A DNA stretch of 35,500 nucleotides from Granulicella sp. GTDB lineage: Bacteria; Acidobacteriota; Terriglobia; Terriglobales; Acidobacteriaceae. Shown here piece after piece: positions 1-8,084 of this stretch; within the stretch, counting starts at the first letter, position 1; every line of letters starts with the position of its first letter. The translations under genes and the position numbers were made by a program. Location: positions 4,450-39,949 of the forward strand of contig PKWK01000382.1 in the NCBI GenBank assembly GCA_003133205.1, given 5' to 3'. Under the pieces are notes generated by a model. It saw only the letters and a list, made by a program, of their open reading frames with translations. It searched no databases and had not been told where the DNA came from.

Positions 1-1
1 C

Positions 2-685
2 TCCATCAAGGCCATCATCCTCCACATCAACTCCCCCGGCGGTGGCGCCGCCGCCTCGCAGGAGATCTACAACGAGGTCGTCCGCGTCCGCAAGGAGAAG
101 AAAAAGAAGATCATCGCCTCAGTCGAATCCGTCGGAGCCTCCGGCGCCTATTACATCGCCAGCGGCTGCGACAAGATCTACGCCAACGACGCCTCTGTAG
201 TCGGCTCCATCGGCGTCATCATGGAGTGGACCAACTACGGCGACCTCATGAAGTGGGTCAGGCTCAAGAGCGTCGTCATCCACGCCGGCACGCTCAAGGA
301 CGCAGGCGACCCCACCCGCGATATGACGCCCGAGGAGCAAGTCTACTTCCAGTCCCTGGTCGATAACATGTACGGCCAGTTCGTCCACGACGTCGCCACC
401 GGCCGCCACTCCACCGACGACAAAATCCGCCCGCTCGCCACCGGCCAGGTCTGGACCGGTCAGCAGGCCATCCCGCTCGGCCTCATCGACAAGGTCGGCG
501 GCTTCCGCGTCGCCCTCATGGACACAGCCAGCTCAGTCGGCATCAAGGGCGAGCCCACCATCGCCCGACCCGCGCCCGACAAAAAAGGCCTCTTCGCAAG
601 CCTCACCGACGACACCGACAGCCTCTTCCCCAACCCCAGCAAACTCCTCGACCAGGCCCCCGGCTTCTACTTCATGTGGCGATAA
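2..685 (+). CDS. sppA: Signal peptide peptidase SppA, C-terminal part (5' end outside window)
   Basis: The reading frame is open from the first bases and ends at TAA 683-685, giving 227 visible residues. It encodes the catalytic core of a membrane-bound serine protease of family S49, which digests leftover signal peptides in the cytoplasmic membrane. Visible marks are the strand-loop HINSPGG (residues 8-14 of the visible part), the nucleophile Ser47 in VGASGAYY, and Lys99 in GTLKDAG. The 52-residue Ser-to-Lys spacing equals that of the Ser147/Lys199 dyad of the short Bacillus-type SppA. That points to the single-domain short form rather than the tandem E. coli form. The missing N-terminus should carry the membrane anchor. 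No co-directional gene follows for at least 1.6 kb, so it is probably last in its transcript. Confidence 0.93.
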   Translation, partial: SIKAIILHINSPGGGAAASQEIYNEVVRVRKEKKKKIIASVESVGASGAYYIASGCDKIYANDASVVGSIGVIMEWTNYGDLMKWVRLKSVVIHAGTLKDAGDPTRDMTPEEQVYFQSLVDNMYGQFVHDVATGRHSTDDKIRPLATGQVWTGQQAIPLGLIDKVGGFRVALMDTASSVGIKGEPTIARPAPDKKGLFASLTDDTDSLFPNPSKLLDQAPGFYFMWR

Positions 686-789
686 ATGGGTGCCCCATGA
701 TCGGCGCGGCATCACGCGCCTAACTGGGTAAGCCAAGCCTTCAGAACCAAGCTAAGAATCGGGGCTTCAGAGGCTCTGAAAGGTCGATG

Positions 790-857
790 CTTTGAAAGGG
801 CGCGACTTCAGTCGCGCCGCAACTGGCCCATATTCAATGCGGCTTTAGCCGCTGAGG
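790..857. repeat. Double-palindrome intergenic repeat element
   Basis: Two perfect palindromes lie 20 bp apart. The first, 799-818, has arms GGCGCGACT/AGTCGCGCC around TC. The second, 839-852, has arms GCGGCT/AGCCGC around TT. The arrangement resembles short repeated palindromic elements I associate with Terriglobia spacers; that association is from memory, not from a search. It could form hairpins in the sppA 3' untranslated RNA and protect or terminate the transcript, but no T-run follows. Confidence 0.55.
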
Positions 858-1163
858 GAATCCTTCCGTACCATAAGCGACTTCTTCAGCACCTCTTCAG
901 CCCCTGGGGTATGACGTCCTGATCGCGTGCCCCATATCAAGATCTCGATTCTGAGATGTGGATTCGGGCGAGCAGCCTCTGATTCATTGCGACAAACCCC
1001 TCCCAAAAATACTTTCTCCGAAAAACCTAAGCAAAATCGCGTGTCAAGCCCCCGCGATCACAATTTCTCCCATAACCCACCCAACAACAATCACTTACCG
1101 CATAAAAATAGTTGGCATACTAGTTATGCTCAAACCTGCTACACTTAAGTTAGTAACAAATCA

Positions 1164-1200
1164 AAAGGCTGCAAGGACCCAACCGGGACCTGCAGCCTTT
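1164..1200 (-). terminator. Hairpin, probable terminator between convergent genes
   Basis: Arms AAAGGCTGCA (1164-1173) and TGCAGCCTTT (1191-1200) enclose a second paired block GGACCC/GGGACC, interrupted by one bulge and closed by a four-base loop. On the minus strand the stem is followed by TTTTGATTTG, which suits termination of tdh transcripts. On the plus strand it is followed by the weaker CGCATTT, so sppA read-through might also be stopped. It lies about 140 bp beyond the tdh stop codon. Confidence 0.5.
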
Positions 1201-1339
1201 CGCATTTAACCCACTAACCCCTTACAGGAGAAGATTTTAGCTGTAACCCGTTTGAATGGAGGATTTTACAGACACAAGCCTCATCTAAGTCATGTATTTT
1301 GAGGACTTTGCGTCACAAGATACCCCCATGCGAAAAAAA

Positions 1340-2368
1340 TTACTCGCGCCAGTCCAGGATCACCTTCCCCGACTCGCCCGACTGCATCGCCTCAAACCCC
1401 GCCTCAAAGTCGCGCCAGCCCACCCGGTGCGTTATGACGCCCGACACATCGAGCCCTGACTCGAGCAGCACCGTCATCTTGTACCAGGTCTCATACATCT
1501 CGCGTCCGTAGATGCCCCGCAGCGTCAGTTGGTTGAAGATCACCCGGTTCCAGTCGATCGCCATCGCCTCCGACGGAATCCCGAGCATCGCGATCTTCGC
1601 CCCGTGGCTCATGTTCTCCAGCATCTCGCGGAACGCCGCCGGATTGCCCGACATCTCTAACCCGACGTCGAAGCCCTCCAGCATCCCGAGCTGCTCCTGA
1701 ACCTCGCGCAGCTTCGTCGCCGTCGGATCAACCGCCAACGTAACGCCAACCTTCTCCGCCAGCGCCCGCCGAAACGGGTTCGGATCGGAGATCACAACTC
1801 GCCGCGCGCCCGCCCGTCGCGTAACCGCCGCCGCCATGATCCCAATCGGCCCAGCGCCCGTCACCAACACATCTTCACCCACGCACGAAAAGGCCAACGC
1901 CGTATGAACCGCATTCCCCAAAGGATCGAAGATAGCCGCCACGTCCAGATCCACCCAAGGCGCGTGCAGCCAGATGTTCGTCATCGGCAGCACGATGTAC
2001 TCGGCAAATGCGCCGTTCCGGTTCACGCCCACGCCTGCCGTATGCGCGCACAGATGCCGCCGTCCAGCCAGGCAATTCCGGCAGCGCCCGCACACCACGT
2101 GCCCCTCACCGCTGACGACCTGACCCGGCGCGAAGTCCGCCACATTCGAACCCACATCGACGATCTCGCCCACAAATTCGTGCCCGATCGTCAGCCCCAC
2201 CGGCACCGTCGCGCTCGCCCACGCGTCCCATTGGTAGATATGCAGATCGGTCCCGCAAATCCCCGTCTTCAGCACGCGAATCTTCACGTCATTGATGCCA
2301 ATCACGGGTTCCGGCACCTCTTCGAGCCACAACCCTCGCTCCGCCTTGCTCTTCACCAGTGCCTTCAC
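1340..2368 (-). CDS. tdh: L-threonine 3-dehydrogenase
   Basis: This 342-residue zinc-dependent medium-chain dehydrogenase oxidises L-threonine to 2-amino-3-oxobutyrate with NAD+ in the cytoplasm. Catalytic zinc ligands Cys38, His63 and Glu64 and structural zinc ligands Cys93, Cys96, Cys99 and Cys107 fall at the same positions as in the E. coli enzyme. The Rossmann motif GAGPIG is at 171-176. The length is normal for the family. The start is GTG (2366-2368), supported by AGGAGAGG about nine bases upstream and by the canonical MKAL N-terminus. The usual partner kbl (2-amino-3-ketobutyrate CoA ligase) is not adjacent. The gene is divergent from the secreted protein at 2480 and they share a 111-bp promoter region. 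Confidence 0.93.
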   Translation of the reverse strand: MKALVKSKAERGLWLEEVPEPVIGINDVKIRVLKTGICGTDLHIYQWDAWASATVPVGLTIGHEFVGEIVDVGSNVADFAPGQVVSGEGHVVCGRCRNCLAGRRHLCAHTAGVGVNRNGAFAEYIVLPMTNIWLHAPWVDLDVAAIFDPLGNAVHTALAFSCVGEDVLVTGAGPIGIMAAAVTRRAGARRVVISDPNPFRRALAEKVGVTLAVDPTATKLREVQEQLGMLEGFDVGLEMSGNPAAFREMLENMSHGAKIAMLGIPSEAMAIDWNRVIFNQLTLRGIYGREMYETWYKMTVLLESGLDVSGVITHRVGWRDFEAGFEAMQSGESGKVILDWRE

Positions 2369-2479
2369 TTGAACTCGCCTCTCCTGGCCTCAACGCCTTC
2401 GCGCGGGCAACTTGCCAAGTCAGATTCTAAGCTCCAAACGCCGATGCAATCCCATTTGGTTGAGTATCCTAGGGAACAG

Positions 2480-3409
2480 ATGTCTCCAAAGCCCGCGGCT
2501 CTGTCGAAGATGCACCTACAACACACTGCACCCCAACCGCCTTGCCTCAAGGTGAGATGCAGAACTGTCCTCTTCCTCGCTTTGCTGCCATTTGTACTCG
2601 CAGCCGTCTCGTTCAGTCAGACCGTGCCCACCGTATCGCTTGACGCCACTGCACTGGTTCGCCGCGCCGTACAGCACCGGCTGGACTCCGCCAAGAACCA
2701 TCATCCGGTCCGGTATCTCCTGCGCAGAATCGACGAGCGGCACGACACCACCAAGGCAATCGTCGAAACGACGGACGGAAACGTCGCTCGCCTTGTCGCC
2801 ATCAACGGCAAACCGCTCAGCGCCGACGCCGATAAGGTCGAGTTGCAGCGGCTGGATTATCTGGCCCAGCATCCCGAACTGCAGGACCATCGCCGTAAGA
2901 GCGAACAGAAGGACGCAGACCGCGTCACTCATCTACTCAGCCTGCTGCCCGATGCGTTTCTCTACCACTTCGAAGACATGGTCCCCTGCCCCTCCGGACG
3001 ATGCTACCGGCTGAGCTTCGCGCCCAATCCCCACTTCACTCCGCCCGACCTCGAGGCGAATATCTTCCACGGCATCGCCGGCGAACTCTGGATCGATCAG
3101 TCGCAGGAGCGTCTGACCCGCCTGGAAGCCCGCTTCATCTCCGATGTCGACTTCGGCTTCGGAATCCTCGGCAAACTGAACAAAGGTGGAACGGTCCTTC
3201 TCGAACAGGCCGACGTCGGCGGAGGCGACTGGGAACTCACGGGCCTGAATATCCATGTGACAGGCAAGGCCCTGATGGTGAAATCGTTCAACTATCAAGT
3301 CGCGCAAGAGTTGAACCAGTTCTCCCCGGTCGCACCCGGCCTGAAGTACCGCGAAGCGATCCAACTCCTGAAACAGGTTGATCCGTCTCAAACGCCCTAT
3401 ACTCCTTAA
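2480..3409 (+). CDS. Secreted protein of unknown function, LolA-like fold possible
   Basis: The frame is open far upstream, but ATG 2480 is chosen because AGGGA lies just ahead of it and it places a signal peptide near the N-terminus; ATG 2510 is the alternative. The product is 309 residues. A basic stretch is followed by the hydrophobic segment VLFLALLPFVLAAVSF and a probable cleavage near SFSQ, so it should be exported. The rest is soluble, with the C-terminal pattern GELWIDQ...RLTRLEARF...DFGFGILGKLNKGG, typical of beta-rich lipid-carrier-like proteins seen in acidobacteria. No catalytic motif is visible and a function cannot be assigned. It sits 46 bp before the FAD/Fe-S dehydrogenase and may be co-transcribed with it. 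Confidence 0.7.
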   Translation: MSPKPAALSKMHLQHTAPQPPCLKVRCRTVLFLALLPFVLAAVSFSQTVPTVSLDATALVRRAVQHRLDSAKNHHPVRYLLRRIDERHDTTKAIVETTDGNVARLVAINGKPLSADADKVELQRLDYLAQHPELQDHRRKSEQKDADRVTHLLSLLPDAFLYHFEDMVPCPSGRCYRLSFAPNPHFTPPDLEANIFHGIAGELWIDQSQERLTRLEARFISDVDFGFGILGKLNKGGTVLLEQADVGGGDWELTGLNIHVTGKALMVKSFNYQVAQELNQFSPVAPGLKYREAIQLLKQVDPSQTPYTP

Positions 3410-3455
3410 CGCGTAGCTCGCGGAGTCCCCACGAGCTTCAAAAGGAAACAGACTC

Positions 3456-6398
3456 ATGGCCTCCGCAACTCCCTTTTCGATTCTTCAAGATGATTCGCAG
3501 CACCTGCACAAGCATCCGCACGAGAGCTTCTCCGCCGCCCGCGAGCTCGAAGCCCGGCTGCGAAGCACGGTCAAAGGCGAAGTGCGGTTCGACGACGCAT
3601 CGCGCGCGCTCTATGCAACAGATTCTTCGAACTACCGGCAGGTTCCCATTGGCCTCGTCGTGCCAAGAGATATCGCGGACGTAATCGCCACCGTAGCCGC
3701 ATGCCGCGAGTTCGACGCAGCGGTGCTCTCGCGAGGCGGCGGAACCAGCGTTGCCGGACAGACCTGCAACGTAGCCGTCGTCATCGACTTCTCGAAGTAC
3801 ATGCACAGCGTCGTTGACCTCGACCCGTCTGCACGCCTCGCACGCGTCGAACCGGGAATCGTGCTGGATGCATTGCGCGTCGAAGCGGAGAAGCATGAGC
3901 TCACCTTCGCGCCCGACCCCGCCACGCACAGCCGCTGCACCCTGGGCGGCATGATCGGCAACAACGCCTGCGGTGTCCACGCACTGATGGGCGGCAAGAC
4001 CGTCGACAACGTCGAAGCGCTCGACATTCTTCTCTATGACGGAACTCGCATGCGCGTCGGCCGCACCACGGAAGAGGAACTCACGGCCATCATCGCCGAA
4101 GGTGGACGTCGCGGCGAAATCTACGCTGGCCTGCGCCGCCTCCGCGACACCTACGCCGACCTCGTCAGGCAGCGCTTTCCGGACATTCCGCGCCGAGTCT
4201 CCGGCTACAATCTCGACCAACTCCTTTCGGAGAACGGCTTCAACGTAGCCCGCGCGCTCGTCGGCAGCGAAGGAACCTGCGTCACGATTCTCGAAGCAGA
4301 GTGCGAATTGAAGCCAAGCCCGCAGCATCGCCGACTCGTCGCCCTCGGCTTCGAGGACGCATTCATCGCCGCCGATCACGTTCCCGCCGTCCTCGCCTTC
4401 AAGCCCATCGGCCTCGAAGGCTTCGACGGCCTTCTGGTCGACTTCATGCTGCGCAAGAGTCTCCTTGTCGAAGACGTCAAATTGCTGCCGACAGGCGGAG
4501 GTTTCCTGCTCTGCGAGTTCGGCGCCGACTCTCCGGAAGACGCCGACCGCATGGCTCACGCGCTCATCGAAGCCTCGCGGCACTTCGACCTCGTTCCATC
4601 CTGCGCCCTCTACTCGCCCGAAGAAGCCGAGCGTGTCTGGCGAGTGCGCGAGTCCGGCCTCGGCGCCTGCGTCTTCGTTCCCGGCGAGAAGAACGGATGT
4701 GAAGGCTGGGAAGACTCAGCGGTTCAGCCAGAACTACTAGGCTCGTATTTGCGCGAACTCTTTGCACTCATCGACCGCAACGGCTATCGCACGCCGATGT
4801 ATGGCCACTTCGGCCAGGGCTGCGTGCACCTCCGCATTACCTTCGATTTCAAAACCATCGAGGGAATCGCAAAGTATCGCAATTTCATCGAAGAGGCAGC
4901 CGACATCGTCCTCAAATATGGTGGCTCCTTCTCGGGCGAACATGGCGACGGCCAAGCTCGCGCCGCGCTACTGCCAAAGATGTTTGGGCCGGAGTTGATG
5001 CAGGCCTTCGCGGAGTTCAAGGCCCTCTGGGATCCATTGAACCGCATGAATCCCGGCAAGCTCATCGATCCAATTGCGGTCTACGATCCAACCGAAAATC
5101 TCCGCATCGGCGCAGGCTATCAGGCTGCCAAAGCGAAGACATGGTTCCAATATCCCGGTGACCAGGGCTCGTTCAGCGACGCAACCACGCGCTGCGTCGG
5201 CGTCGGCGCATGCCGCAAGCAGGACCACGGCACCATGTGTCCCAGCTACATGGCCACCCGCGAAGAGAAGCACTCAACTCGCGGACGCGCCCACCTGCTA
5301 TGGGAGATGATGCAGGGTAACGTCATCAAAGACGGCTGGCGAAACCAGGAGGTGCGCGAAGCGCTCGATCTCTGCCTCTCGTGTAAAGCCTGCAAGTCCG
5401 AATGTCCGGTCAATGTGGACATGGCCACGTGGAAGGCTGAATTCCTCGCGCACCACTATCAAGGGCGCCTCCATCCGCTGCATCACTACGCGTTCGGCTT
5501 CATGGACCGCTGGGCAAGCATGGCCTCCTTCGCACCGTCGCTGTTCAACCTGCCATCGCGAACACCCGGCATCAACTCGATGATCAAGTCAGTCCTCGGA
5601 GTAGCGCAGCAGCGAGAGCTTCCGCGTTTCGCCGCGAAGAACTTCCGCGATCACTTCAACCGCATTGCACATCCTAATGTTCCGAATGGTCAGTCAGTCC
5701 TGCTCTGGCCCGACACCTGGAACAACTACTTCTACCCGCAGGCCCTCACATCCGCAGCAAAGGTCCTCACCGCGGCCGGAACCAGCGTTCAGATTCCCAA
5801 GCGACACGTCTGCTGCGGCCGCCCGCTCTACGACTTCGGATTCCTCGATGAAGCGCGTCGCTACCTGCTCCGCATCCTCGACGAGTTTGAGCCGCAGATC
5901 ACAGCCGGCATTCCCGTCGTCATGCTCGAACCAAGCTGCGCCAGCGTCTTCCGTGACGAACTCATCAACTTCTTCCCCAAAGATGAGCGCGCAATCCGGC
6001 TCAGCAAACAGACCATCATGCTGAGTGAAATGCTCGCGCGCAACTCCGCGGCGTGGCTGCCTCCACAAATGCCCGGCCGCCGCATCGTCGTCCACGGCCA
6101 TTGCCACCAGAAGTCTCTGATGACGATGAACGACGAGATGTCCCTGCTACGCTCCACTGGCGCGGAGGTTGAATTGCTCGACTCCGGCTGTTGCGGCATG
6201 GCGGGCCCTTTCGGCTTTGAGGCCGACAAATTCGAGGTATCGCAAACGCTTGCCGAGCGCGTGCTGCTGCCCGCCGTGCGCGCGGCCGGCGAACACGATC
6301 TGCTCGTCAGCAACGGCTTCAGTTGCCGTGAGCAAATCAAGCAGAACTCGCCCCGCAGCGCCGTCCATCTATCCGAAGTGCTCGCAGGCGATTGCTGA
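3456..6398 (+). CDS. FAD-linked oxidase fused to Fe-S (GlpC/CCG) domains, YdiJ-like 2-hydroxyacid dehydrogenase
   Basis: The 980-residue protein fuses a GlcD/Dld-type flavin dehydrogenase to a GlpC-type iron-sulfur unit. The FAD-binding PCMH domain has the loop RGGGTSVAG at 93-101. A FAD-oxidase C-terminal domain follows, with GHFGQGCVH. Iron-sulfur ligands include Cys580, Cys586 and Cys595 and the cluster motif Cys640-x2-Cys643-x2-Cys646-x3-Cys650. Two CCG domains close the protein (HVCCG and SGCCGMAG). The order and length match the YdiJ family, whose E. coli member oxidises D-2-hydroxyglutarate. The true substrate here could equally be D-lactate or glycolate. Electrons should pass to the quinone pool at the membrane. 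The start is backed by AAAGGAAA upstream. Confidence 0.88.
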   Translation: MASATPFSILQDDSQHLHKHPHESFSAARELEARLRSTVKGEVRFDDASRALYATDSSNYRQVPIGLVVPRDIADVIATVAACREFDAAVLSRGGGTSVAGQTCNVAVVIDFSKYMHSVVDLDPSARLARVEPGIVLDALRVEAEKHELTFAPDPATHSRCTLGGMIGNNACGVHALMGGKTVDNVEALDILLYDGTRMRVGRTTEEELTAIIAEGGRRGEIYAGLRRLRDTYADLVRQRFPDIPRRVSGYNLDQLLSENGFNVARALVGSEGTCVTILEAECELKPSPQHRRLVALGFEDAFIAADHVPAVLAFKPIGLEGFDGLLVDFMLRKSLLVEDVKLLPTGGGFLLCEFGADSPEDADRMAHALIEASRHFDLVPSCALYSPEEAERVWRVRESGLGACVFVPGEKNGCEGWEDSAVQPELLGSYLRELFALIDRNGYRTPMYGHFGQGCVHLRITFDFKTIEGIAKYRNFIEEAADIVLKYGGSFSGEHGDGQARAALLPKMFGPELMQAFAEFKALWDPLNRMNPGKLIDPIAVYDPTENLRIGAGYQAAKAKTWFQYPGDQGSFSDATTRCVGVGACRKQDHGTMCPSYMATREEKHSTRGRAHLLWEMMQGNVIKDGWRNQEVREALDLCLSCKACKSECPVNVDMATWKAEFLAHHYQGRLHPLHHYAFGFMDRWASMASFAPSLFNLPSRTPGINSMIKSVLGVAQQRELPRFAAKNFRDHFNRIAHPNVPNGQSVLLWPDTWNNYFYPQALTSAAKVLTAAGTSVQIPKRHVCCGRPLYDFGFLDEARRYLLRILDEFEPQITAGIPVVMLEPSCASVFRDELINFFPKDERAIRLSKQTIMLSEMLARNSAAWLPPQMPGRRIVVHGHCHQKSLMTMNDEMSLLRSTGAEVELLDSGCCGMAGPFGFEADKFEVSQTLAERVLLPAVRAAGEHDLLVSNGFSCREQIKQNSPRSAVHLSEVLAGDC

Positions 6399-6463
6399 CA
6401 CGTCGGAAAGCGACCTGCGACCGCCCCAAGGCGAATGGGCTCCGGCAAGATACGATAGAGGAT

Positions 6464-8005
6464 ATGGATACGAAGCTGTTCTTTGGAGATGCGACGGCGT
6501 TTGAGACGCCGATGCTTGCGGTGTTTGCGGTTGACCTGGCGGAAGCGAAGGATGCGGAACCTATCCCCGCTCTGCTGATGCCGCCGGGCGCTTTGCAAGA
6601 TGCGGCGGCAGCGTTGCTCGAGTCAGGCGAATTCAAGGCCGCACTGGGCGAGATCGTTGTCCTGCATGCGCCGGCTGGTTTGAAAGCTGAACGGCTGTTG
6701 CTGGTCGGCCTGGGCAAGCTCAAGGACCTCTCCCTTGACCGAATGCGCAAGGGTGCTGGCACCGCGGTCCGCGCCGCCAAGCCGCGCAAAGTTCGCAGCA
6801 TGGCGATCGCATTCCCGGATACGAGCGCGCTCCCCGGCGGGCAGATCGAACCCTCCGCGATGCTCACTGCTCGCGCCCTCGTCGAAGGCGCTGAGCTTGC
6901 GCAGCTTGACTGGGACACGTATCGCAGCGATCGCAAGGACTGCTCGATTGATTCGCTGACTCTGATCGCGAGTGAAGCCGAACCCGCCGCCATCGACGAC
7001 TTGCAGCGTGGATTTGAGGAAGGCCTGATCGTCTCTTCGGCCCAGAACTTTGCTCGGTCGCTGGTGAATGAGCCGGGCAATGTGCTGACTCCAACTGTGC
7101 TAGGCGCACGCGCCAAGGCGATGTGCGATGAGGCCGGAATCAAGTGCGAGGTCTATTCGTCGGACAAGCTGCAAGAGTTGAAGATGGAGGCGTTCTGGGC
7201 CGTGGCAAAAGGCTCCGCCCAGCCTCCCGCGTTGATTGTGATGACCTACGAGCCAAAGACTGCGCCTGCGGCCGATGCGCCCGTGTTTGGCCTGGTCGGC
7301 AAGGGCATTACTTTCGACACCGGCGGCATTTCGATCAAGCCGGCGGACGGCATGGAGAAGATGAAGTACGACATGGCCGGCGCGGCGGCGATGATTGGCG
7401 CGATGCATGCGATCGCGCGGCTGAAGCCTGCGGCAAAGGTGATCGCAGTCGTGTGCTCGGCGGAGAATATGCCGGACGGCAAGGCGTTCAAACCGGGCGA
7501 TGTAGTGACTGCGATGTCGGGCAAGACGATCGAAATCGTCAACACGGACGCTGAGGGCAGGCTCGTGCTCGCTGACGGTCTGCACTACGCGAAGACTCTC
7601 GGATGCACTCACCTCATCGATGCGGCGACACTGACTGGCGCGTGCGTCGTGGCGCTGGGGCTTCTGAACTTCGGCGTTTTCTCGAACGATGAGGCGACGT
7701 GGGAGAAATTCATGGACGGATTGACTATTTCCGGAGAAAAGGGCTGGCGGCTTCCCTGCACCGACGACTATCGCGACCACATCAAGAGCGAGATTGCGGA
7801 CATCATGAACACGGGCAAGAACCGCTACGGCGGCGCGATCTCCGCGGCGATGTTTCTGAAGGAGTTTGCCGGTGATACGCCTTGGGTACACCTCGACATC
7901 GCTGGCTGCGCGTGGGACGAGGAGAAGAAACCCTGGATTGCGTATGGACCGAGCGGGATTGCGGTTCGGTCGATTGTGGAGTGGGTGCGCAGCTACTCGG
8001 CTTAG
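6464..8005 (+). CDS. pepA: Leucyl aminopeptidase, M17 family
   Basis: This cytosolic dizinc/manganese aminopeptidase removes N-terminal residues from peptides and normally works as a hexamer. The 513-residue frame starts at ATG 6464, preceded by AGAGG; an upstream in-frame ATG (6392) overlaps the preceding gene and would add an unfamiliar N-terminus. Metal and catalytic residues are all present: Lys280 and Asp285 in GKGITFDTGG, Asp303 in KYDMAGAA, and Asp362, Glu364 and Arg366 in the signature NTDAEGRL. Each is offset by ten from the E. coli PepA numbering. It lies 65 bp after the dehydrogenase and 79 bp before argS, all on the plus strand. Confidence 0.95.
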   Translation: MDTKLFFGDATAFETPMLAVFAVDLAEAKDAEPIPALLMPPGALQDAAAALLESGEFKAALGEIVVLHAPAGLKAERLLLVGLGKLKDLSLDRMRKGAGTAVRAAKPRKVRSMAIAFPDTSALPGGQIEPSAMLTARALVEGAELAQLDWDTYRSDRKDCSIDSLTLIASEAEPAAIDDLQRGFEEGLIVSSAQNFARSLVNEPGNVLTPTVLGARAKAMCDEAGIKCEVYSSDKLQELKMEAFWAVAKGSAQPPALIVMTYEPKTAPAADAPVFGLVGKGITFDTGGISIKPADGMEKMKYDMAGAAAMIGAMHAIARLKPAAKVIAVVCSAENMPDGKAFKPGDVVTAMSGKTIEIVNTDAEGRLVLADGLHYAKTLGCTHLIDAATLTGACVVALGLLNFGVFSNDEATWEKFMDGLTISGEKGWRLPCTDDYRDHIKSEIADIMNTGKNRYGGAISAAMFLKEFAGDTPWVHLDIAGCAWDEEKKPWIAYGPSGIAVRSIVEWVRSYSA

Positions 8006-8084
8006 GCCAGCAACGGCGCAGGTGCAACCCAGACAGGCGCCGCAGGAACACCGATCAAGACGGAACTAGTAGACTCGATTACGC

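Larger units (their letters stand above)
686..1339. other. Gene-free spacer between convergent sppA and tdh
   Basis: No convincing gene is seen. The short ORFs here lack ribosome binding sites and have arbitrary composition. The spacer holds the double palindrome (790-857), the 14-mer CGTGTCAAGCCCCC at 1040-1053 that recurs inverted at 10169-10182, a long hairpin at 1164-1200, and three alternating copies of TTACAG/CTGTAA at 1222-1227, 1241-1246 and 1266-1271. The stretch 1060-1320 is clearly more AT-rich than the flanking genes. Confidence 0.6.

Noticed and set aside
1105..1130. Possible sigma-54 promoter (TTGGCATACTAGTTATGCT)
   Set aside because: GG and GC are separated by 12 rather than 10 bases, and no gene lies downstream on that strand.
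1904..2479. N-terminal extension of the secreted protein frame into tdh
   Set aside because: It overlaps tdh on the other strand and would put the signal peptide in the middle of the protein. ATG 2480 has a ribosome binding site.
3438..4583. A 381-codon minus-strand frame across the FAD/Fe-S gene
   Set aside because: It lies opposite a strongly supported gene and shows only codon-bias effects.
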